Below are positions 58,275 to 64,000 of a DNA stretch of 64,000 nt, in pieces. The translations under genes were made by a program, and so were the position numbers. How positions within the stretch are numbered: position 1 is the first letter of the stretch; every line of letters begins with the position of its first letter. The notes beneath the pieces are model-generated. The model had not been told where the DNA came from. It did not search any database and saw only the letters and a program-made list of their open reading frames with translations. The DNA comes from Flagellimonas sp. 389 (GTDB lineage Bacteria > Bacteroidota > Bacteroidia > Flavobacteriales > Flavobacteriaceae): assembly GCF_018449435.1 (NCBI RefSeq), contig NZ_JAHCMU010000002.1, forward strand, positions 248,001 through 312,000, in the 5' to 3' direction.

Positions 58275-60698
58275 TTATTCATCTCTCAAAGACTCAACCG
58301 GATTGGCAACCGCTGCCTGAAAACTCTGCCAGCTTACCGTAATCAAAGCAATGAACAGGGCAGATATACCGGCTAATGCAAATACCCACCAGCTAAGCGT
58401 GGTTCTATAGGCAAAACCTTCCAGCCATTGGTTCATGGCATACCAAGAGATAGGTATGGCGACGATAAAGGCGAAACCGACCCATTTCACAAAATCCTTG
58501 TTCAAAAGAGCTAGTACCTGCGTTATGGTTGCACCGTTCACTTTGCGAATACCAATTTCTTTTTTTCGTTGGACGACAGTGTAGGAGGTAAGTCCAAAAA
58601 GGCCAAGCGAGGCAATAATGATTGCCAAAAAAGTAAAAACCTGAAAAGCGGAGCCAAAGGCCTTATCTTCCTCATACTGCGCTTCAAATTTTTGATCTAA
58701 AAAAGTATAATTGAAAGTGCTCTTTGGAAAAACTTGCTCCCACTTGTTCTTCAACTTTCCAATTGCTGATTCAAAACTTGCAATAGAAGTTGCCGATTTG
58801 TCAAGTTTCACTAAAAGATTGGTTACATCGCCATAATATCGTATCACTGTGGGTAAGACAGGGCTTTTCAATCCAAAATGATAATAATCTTTGATTACAC
58901 CCGTAATCTGCCATTCGTCTCCCCAGAACTTCATGGTTTTGTTCAAGACTTCTTCAGAAGAAGAAAACCCCATGATTTTCAGAAATGTTTCGTTGACCAC
59001 AACTTGTTTACCAGTCAATTCTGAAGATGGAAGAAATGTTCTGCCTGCCAGAAATTCTATATCTACTAAATCAAAGTATTCAGGTTGAGCATAATATGTG
59101 TAGTATACTTTTGTATCCTCCCTTCTTCCATCTGGAAGCAAAATTCCGCGAGAAGAAGAAAGGTTATCGAAACTATCTCCCGGGTAGGTTTGGGCAATAG
59201 CCGTTTTTTCCACGAAGGGGAACTTTTTTAGTTCTCCTTCCAAAACTTTAAAGTCGTTGATAATCAGGGAATCTGCCTTTGTGGCGATTACCTCTCCCTT
59301 TAGGGCAACGATTTGATTGAGGTTTGTTCCAATAGGTTTACTTTCCAAATAGTTGATTTGTTTGGTCACCACAATCGTACCTATAAGCAATACGATAGTG
59401 GCCAAAAACTGCATGATAATCAACCCCTTTCGTAGATTTAACCCAGCTGCGGAAGCTCGGATTTTTCCTTTTAATGCCTTGGCGGGCGAGTACTTACTCA
59501 AGACCAATGCAGGATAGAGACCGGCTAACAACATACCAATAAGAATAAATGCAAAATAGGGTAAAAGGTCAGCTATATTGGAGAGCTCCAGACTAAGTTC
59601 TTTATTGGTTAGGTTGTTGTAGATGGGTAACAAAATCAGAACGAGCACCAAAGCAATACTTATAGCTAATACGTTTAGCAGGGTGGACTCCATCAATGAC
59701 TGGAAAATTAATTGGGATTTATTGGCCCCTGCTACTTTTCTAACACCGGTTTCTTTAGCTCTTTCCATGGATTTTGTCGTAGAGAGGTTTACATAATTGA
59801 GCCAAGAAAGGATTAAGATGATAAAAGCAATGGCGGTCAAAAACTTTATTCTGGTTGCGCTACCGTTGACAGAGACTTCATAGGGCTTGTTGGAATACAA
59901 ATGAATTTCTTCAATAGGCTCAATGTTATGCCTTTCATCTTCATTTTCTTCGATATCGCTATCTATTATTTTTTGACGAAGAATATTCGCATTTGTATTG
60001 GGAGCTAGTTTTAAATAGGTGTAGTAATTGTTCATGTTCCAGTTGAGCTCATGAGCTCGAGGGCCAAAATCTGTCCAGGTTTTCTCGGTCTCGTAAGAAA
60101 TCAAAAACGAATTTCTGTAATGGGCATTCTTTGGAACATCTTCAATAACACCTGTTACTGTGAGTACTGCTTCCCGTCCATCACGAAAAGCTGAAATTGT
60201 CTTTTGTAAGGGGTCTTGATTTCCAAAAAGTTTTTTGGCAAATGACTTTGACAAGACTATGGAATATGGTTTTTTCAAGGCGGATGCTTTATCCCCTTTA
60301 AGCCATGGATAATTGAAAATATTAAAATATGAAGAATCTGCAAGCGATCCTGAAGATTGTTCCAATATCCTATCACCGACTTGAAAGGTCATTTTTTCAA
60401 AGAAAAGGAAGCGAACATAATCGAGTACTTCCGGAAATTCGTTTTTGAGCGTAGGACCGGATAGGTTATAGGTCATGGCATCGCCAGGAACGAAAATATC
60501 CCCTTCTATATAATCCATATAAGTTCTGTAGACGTTTTCCGAGCCTTCAAACTTGTCATAGCTCTTTTCGTAATTGACATAGAGCATTATCAAAACGAAG
60601 GAAGCAACTCCAACAGCCAATCCAAAAATATTGATAAATGAGTACAGTTTGTTTTTAAAGAGGTACCGTATAGCGATTTTAAGGAATAGTTTGAACAT
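58275..60698 (-). CDS. ABC transporter permease, MacB/FtsX family (permease 2)
   Basis: The 807-residue protein follows the same layout: N-terminal helix LYSFINIFGLAVGVASFVLI, first external domain (SENVYRTYMDYIEGDIFVPG), the helix group about 285-440 with ETGVRKVAGANKSQLIFQSL, second external domain and C-terminal helices with KKEIGIRKVNGATITQVLAL, ending NPVESLRDE. It is 54 bases from permease 1 and 171 bases after permease 3, where an AT-rich gap with a small hairpin intervenes. Confidence 0.93.
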   Translation of the reverse strand: MFKLFLKIAIRYLFKNKLYSFINIFGLAVGVASFVLIMLYVNYEKSYDKFEGSENVYRTYMDYIEGDIFVPGDAMTYNLSGPTLKNEFPEVLDYVRFLFFEKMTFQVGDRILEQSSGSLADSSYFNIFNYPWLKGDKASALKKPYSIVLSKSFAKKLFGNQDPLQKTISAFRDGREAVLTVTGVIEDVPKNAHYRNSFLISYETEKTWTDFGPRAHELNWNMNNYYTYLKLAPNTNANILRQKIIDSDIEENEDERHNIEPIEEIHLYSNKPYEVSVNGSATRIKFLTAIAFIILILSWLNYVNLSTTKSMERAKETGVRKVAGANKSQLIFQSLMESTLLNVLAISIALVLVLILLPIYNNLTNKELSLELSNIADLLPYFAFILIGMLLAGLYPALVLSKYSPAKALKGKIRASAAGLNLRKGLIIMQFLATIVLLIGTIVVTKQINYLESKPIGTNLNQIVALKGEVIATKADSLIINDFKVLEGELKKFPFVEKTAIAQTYPGDSFDNLSSSRGILLPDGRREDTKVYYTYYAQPEYFDLVDIEFLAGRTFLPSSELTGKQVVVNETFLKIMGFSSSEEVLNKTMKFWGDEWQITGVIKDYYHFGLKSPVLPTVIRYYGDVTNLLVKLDKSATSIASFESAIGKLKNKWEQVFPKSTFNYTFLDQKFEAQYEEDKAFGSAFQVFTFLAIIIASLGLFGLTSYTVVQRKKEIGIRKVNGATITQVLALLNKDFVKWVGFAFIVAIPISWYAMNQWLEGFAYRTTLSWWVFALAGISALFIALITVSWQSFQAAVANPVESLRDE

Positions 60699-60843
60699 GT
60701 ATTGTCTTTTTATACGTTGGCAAAGTAAATAGTGATTTAGAGAAATCGATTTTTATGCCAAAACGTAAACATTTAATAATCAATAATTTAAAAATCAATG
60801 AAATTTAAAAGTGTCAAAAAAATAGACAAATTGTGTACAATAA

Positions 60844-60861
60844 ATTTACAAAAATGTAAAT
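60844..60861. terminator. Weak AT-rich hairpin after permease 3
   Basis: ATTTACA (60844-60850) and TGTAAAT (60855-60861) pair around an AAAA loop, 8 bases beyond the permease 3 stop on the minus strand. With seven A/T-rich pairs it may only weaken readthrough into the 170-base gap before permease 2. Confidence 0.3.
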
Positions 60862-60868
60862 CTATGTT

Positions 60869-63283
60869 TTATTCTGTGCGCAGACTTTTTACTGGATTTT
60901 GCATGGCAGCTTTTATAGTTTTTCCACCTACTGTAAGCAACGCTATACCAGTAGCCAATAAACCAGCTACTAAAAAGAAAGTGAGGTTCAAATCTATTTT
61001 AAAAGGATAGTTCTGCAACCAAGATTTTATAAAATACCATGCTACCGGTGAAGCTATCAAAAAGGAAATACCCACTAATTTTAGGAAGTCCTTTGTTAAC
61101 AAGATGGTAATATTGGTAACACTTGCTCCGATTACCTTCCTAACACCTATTTCTTTGGTTCGTTCGTTCACAATTAATAATGAGATTGCAAAGAGTCCGA
61201 TACAGCTTAATGCAATCGCTAAAATTGAACCGCTTGTTATCATGGTGGTCATACGTTCTTCTTTTCTAAATGTTCTATTGATGTTTTCATCCAAAAACGA
61301 ACCTAAAAAAGTGGCATTGGGTTCGATTTTTGCCCAAGCCTTTTCAATCGCATCATAAGATTTGGACATATTGGAAGACGAAACTTTTACATAGGCATAG
61401 TAAAGCCCCCAGTCTGGCCGTAAAAAAATCGTCATGGGCTCAATGGTCTTGTCCAAGTTTTCAAAATTATAATCCTTGACCACTCCAATTACAGGATAGC
61501 TGATTGAATCAGTTACATTTACGTGTGCTATTAAAGGGTCTTCTTCCCCAAATTCTTTAGCCATGCTTTCATTGATTACTACGCTCAAACTATCTTTGGC
61601 AAACCCTTTATTAAAATTTCTACCGGCAACAATTTCTAAATCCAGAGTTTCAACATAGTCGTAATCCACCACTAACGTATTAGTGTTCACGACCCTATTT
61701 TTATATTCAAAACCCATCATACTCTTAGATACACTTCCATCCTTACCATACCCAAGATTATTATCAGCTGCGGTTATTTCTAGAATATCGGGGTTACTTG
61801 CCAATTCGTTGCGAAGTAGTTCAACCGCTTTGTGACTATCCATTTTTCCATCAAGCGGAAAGGAAAGCACATATTTTTTATTAAACCCTAAATCTTTTTC
61901 GCGCATAAACTCCAATTGACTACGTAGAACCAAGGTTCCCGAAATCAGTAAAATAGCAATACCGAATTGCAATATCATTAAAACATCACGTACGCTGTTC
62001 TTGCCAGAAATATCGACTTTTCCTTTTAAGGACTGTAGTGTACCCAATTTACTTAACAAGAATGCGGGATACCCACCCACAAAAAGTGTTATCAACAATA
62101 CAGCAACCAAAAAACCAAGAATATAGGTTGTTGATAGTATCAAATCAAAAGAGACATTGGTCTGAAAGACTGTTTTAAATTCATCAATAAGTAGAAGGCT
62201 CAAAATTGTACCAAAAACCAGTGATATGGAGAAAAGAAAAAGACTTTCAAACCAAAACTGTAGAAATAGTTGTTTTCTTTTGGCACCGAGGGTTTTTCGC
62301 ATACCAATCTCTTTAAGTCGTTGCCCACTCTTGGCAATGCTCATATTAATAAAGTTTACGCAAGCGATAAAGAGTATTAGCAATGCAATGCCCAATACCA
62401 AATAGGGCCTTGCCCTACTAACTTCAGCGTTACCATTTCTATATATGGTAAAGTGAACATCTTTTAGTGGGAGAAGTTCCAACTTAAAAAACTGTCCATC
62501 TGAATTGGGTCGTGCGCCATCCCGTTTTGCATTTTCAAGTTGTTCTTTTAAATTAATAGCTATAAAGGATCGTGTAGCTTCTTCAAAAAGTTGAGGATTT
62601 GCGCCATCAGCCAGTTGAACATAAACGTTATGATACTTGGCACCCCAAATATCCTTGTTTCTTTGGTAATCTCTATGCTTTTCAAATCGTACCGCTATTT
62701 CAAACTCCAAAGTACTTTGCGGTAAGTTATCGGCGACAACGGCAGAAACCGTAAAAGGTTGATCTTTTCCATTGATAAGTAATTGTACCGTCTTGCCTAC
62801 CGCTTCAACCGTTCCAAAAAGTCTGTTTGCAGTATCTTCGGTAATTACTACGGCAGCTAGTTGTTCTAAAGGATTCTTTACCTTTCCTTTAATCGATGGA
62901 AAGGTAAACATGTTAAAAAAGTCTTTATCAACCCAAACCGCATCCATGTTTATTTCTTTTTCCTTAAAGGATACGATAGTTTCTTCCTGTAAATACCGTG
63001 TGGCCTTTTCAATCCCTGGCACTTCGTTCTTGATAGCTTCCACTAAGGGAGCTGGGTGACTTTCACTGGGTTGTGGCCCTTTTGTGGATTGCTTTACAGA
63101 ATAGACTTGGTAAATGGTGTCCGCATTTTTATGGAACGTATCATAAGAAAGGTCAAAAAAGCCAGCCATGGACAAAAGAATAGCAGTTCCAAAAGCGACA
63201 GATAACCCTATAATGTTCAATAGAGAAAATGTCTTGTTCTTGATTAAATTCCTCCATGCTATTTTAAAATGATTTTTTATCAT
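60869..63283 (-). CDS. ABC transporter permease, MacB/FtsX family (permease 3)
   Basis: The 804-residue protein starts MIKNHFKIAWRNLIKNKTFS and has the double MacB/FtsX layout: N-terminal helix LLNIIGLSVAFGTAILLSMA, external domain to ~285, helices YLVLGIALLILFIACVNFIN onward with LKEIGMRKTLGAKRKQLFLQ, second external domain, then final helices with TKEIGVRKVIGASVTNITIL and NPVKSLRTE. It is 21 bases after the partial permease 4 and thus part of the same transcript. The repeated FtsX signature confirms family; substrate unknown. Confidence 0.93.
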   Translation of the reverse strand: MIKNHFKIAWRNLIKNKTFSLLNIIGLSVAFGTAILLSMAGFFDLSYDTFHKNADTIYQVYSVKQSTKGPQPSESHPAPLVEAIKNEVPGIEKATRYLQEETIVSFKEKEINMDAVWVDKDFFNMFTFPSIKGKVKNPLEQLAAVVITEDTANRLFGTVEAVGKTVQLLINGKDQPFTVSAVVADNLPQSTLEFEIAVRFEKHRDYQRNKDIWGAKYHNVYVQLADGANPQLFEEATRSFIAINLKEQLENAKRDGARPNSDGQFFKLELLPLKDVHFTIYRNGNAEVSRARPYLVLGIALLILFIACVNFINMSIAKSGQRLKEIGMRKTLGAKRKQLFLQFWFESLFLFSISLVFGTILSLLLIDEFKTVFQTNVSFDLILSTTYILGFLVAVLLITLFVGGYPAFLLSKLGTLQSLKGKVDISGKNSVRDVLMILQFGIAILLISGTLVLRSQLEFMREKDLGFNKKYVLSFPLDGKMDSHKAVELLRNELASNPDILEITAADNNLGYGKDGSVSKSMMGFEYKNRVVNTNTLVVDYDYVETLDLEIVAGRNFNKGFAKDSLSVVINESMAKEFGEEDPLIAHVNVTDSISYPVIGVVKDYNFENLDKTIEPMTIFLRPDWGLYYAYVKVSSSNMSKSYDAIEKAWAKIEPNATFLGSFLDENINRTFRKEERMTTMITSGSILAIALSCIGLFAISLLIVNERTKEIGVRKVIGASVTNITILLTKDFLKLVGISFLIASPVAWYFIKSWLQNYPFKIDLNLTFFLVAGLLATGIALLTVGGKTIKAAMQNPVKSLRTE

Positions 63284-63304
63284 GATTTTATGATTGATGA
63301 AATG

Positions 63305-64000
63305 TTATTCTGTTCGTAAACTCTTGATAGGATTAGACTTGGCAGCTTTTATAGCTTGAAAGCTTACGGTCAAAACGGTGACTCCCATGGCTCCTAACAT
63401 CGCTAAAGCGAAAATCCACCATTTTAGAATGACACGATATGGATATTCCTGTAGCCAACCGTTCATTACATAATACGCAATGGGTACAGCAATAAAACAT
63501 GAGACGATGACCAACTTTAAAAAGTCTTTGGATAGCATGTTCCAAACATTGAACACTGTGGCGCCAAGTACTTTTCTTACCCCAATTTCTTTGGTACGCT
63601 GTTCGGCCACAAATGACGTGAGACCGAATAACCCTAGGCAGCTTATTAAAATTGCAAGTGCTGTAAAAATGCCCGATAATGTTCCAACTCGTTGCTCTGC
63701 AGCAAACTTTTCACTGTATTCTTCATCAACAAAATCATATTGAAATGGTATTGCCGGAAAGTTATCTTTAAATACACGTTCAATAACCGCAATATTTTGA
63801 CTGGCACTTTGATTGGGATTTAACCGTATATTATAAAAGCTGGATTCATCCTCCCTATCGAAAACATACATCCCCTGTTTTACAGGCTCATAAGGTGACT
63901 GGGCAATCATGTCCTCAACTACACCGATTATCTTAAGCGGTGGACCTGGATCTTCTTCATCACTATCTCGAATAAGTTGTCCTATGGGGTTTTCAAAACC
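63305..64000 (-). CDS. ABC transporter permease, MacB/FtsX family (permease 4), C-terminal part
   Basis: The minus strand is open from the window end (beginning GFENPIGQLIRDSDEEDPGP then PLKIIGVVEDMIAQSPYE) to a stop at 63305, 231 codons. It covers the end of the second MacB-like domain (ENPIGQ and IIGVVED are typical) and the last three helices with TKEIGVRKVLGATVFNVWNM, finishing NPIKSLRTE. The N-terminal part lies beyond the window. It is the first visible gene of the permease run. A Met at 63908-63910 is an internal residue and not the true start. Confidence 0.9.
   Translation of the reverse strand, partial: GFENPIGQLIRDSDEEDPGPPLKIIGVVEDMIAQSPYEPVKQGMYVFDREDESSFYNIRLNPNQSASQNIAVIERVFKDNFPAIPFQYDFVDEEYSEKFAAEQRVGTLSGIFTALAILISCLGLFGLTSFVAEQRTKEIGVRKVLGATVFNVWNMLSKDFLKLVIVSCFIAVPIAYYVMNGWLQEYPYRVILKWWIFALAMLGAMGVTVLTVSFQAIKAAKSNPIKSLRTE

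Noticed and set aside
60699..60868. Small gene between permeases 2 and 3
   Set aside because: The plus-strand open frame there runs into the permease 3 gene on the other strand and shows no domain; the gap is AT-rich and looks regulatory at most.
1..64000. CRISPR array, rRNA operon, insertion sequence or prophage
   Set aside because: No regularly spaced repeats, rRNA segments, transposase or phage structural genes were seen on either strand.

Overview
The window looks like chromosomal DNA of a marine-type member of Flavobacteriaceae (Bacteroidota). This is inferred from several signs: AT-rich DNA; promoter boxes of the Bacteroidota type (TAnnTTTG, in one case with a TTG element 19 bases upstream); TonB-dependent receptors of the outer-membrane beta-barrel family with a carboxypeptidase-like N-terminal domain; ~800-residue MacB/FtsX-type ABC permeases ending in NP-x-x-x-LR-x-E; M1, S8 and S41 peptidases; and the conserved gene order pdxA / DUF177 / rpmF / fabH / accB / accC. 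The genus cannot be fixed from this window alone. No rRNA, CRISPR array, insertion sequence or prophage was seen.

Region 1 (1-11.8 kb, almost all minus strand) is the accessory part. It begins with the N-terminus of a C5 DNA methyltransferase cut by the window edge. Many short, mostly single-domain genes follow: lipoproteins, an HD phosphohydrolase, two GNAT acetyltransferases, a CPBP membrane protease, a YcxB-like protein, NAD-dependent epimerases, an NTF2/lumazine-binding-like protein, a membrane-anchored AraC regulator, a PNPOx-like protein and a lipoprotein gene broken by an in-frame stop. A perfect 18-bp inverted repeat lies just past the 733-1584 gene.

Region 2 (12-19.7 kb, minus) is a compact run coding for an MBL-fold hydrolase, an S8 protease, an M1 aminopeptidase, rnpA, an S41 protease and an alpha/beta hydrolase. 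The last two share one reading frame and are separated by a single amber codon. Region 3 (20-24.5 kb, plus) holds an APC amino-acid permease fused to Usp domains, a proton antiporter with an RCK-like tail and a tiny Cys-rich lipoprotein. It ends at a 17-bp-stem terminator shared with lepA.

Region 4 (24.6-32.3 kb) is housekeeping: lepA, an outer-membrane receptor, dusB, a lipoprotein-release-type permease, rbfA, methylmalonyl-CoA epimerase and a CAU-anticodon tRNA. Region 5 (32.4-41.3 kb) has a receptor-YceI pair divergent from a LytS/LytTR-type two-component pair, a class C beta-lactamase-like lipoprotein, and a second two-component pair (PAS kinase plus single-domain receiver). Region 6 (41.3-49.7 kb) holds TauE/SafE and sodium-solute transporters, riboflavin synthase, pdxA and the fatty-acid initiation block.

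Region 7 (49.8-55 kb, plus) is the most intriguing: a lipoprotein and two large uncharacterised envelope proteins that look like diverged relatives of each other, followed by a DAO-type oxidoreductase. Region 8 (55.1-64 kb, minus) is an ABC system with one ATPase and four tandem permeases, the fourth cut by the window end.
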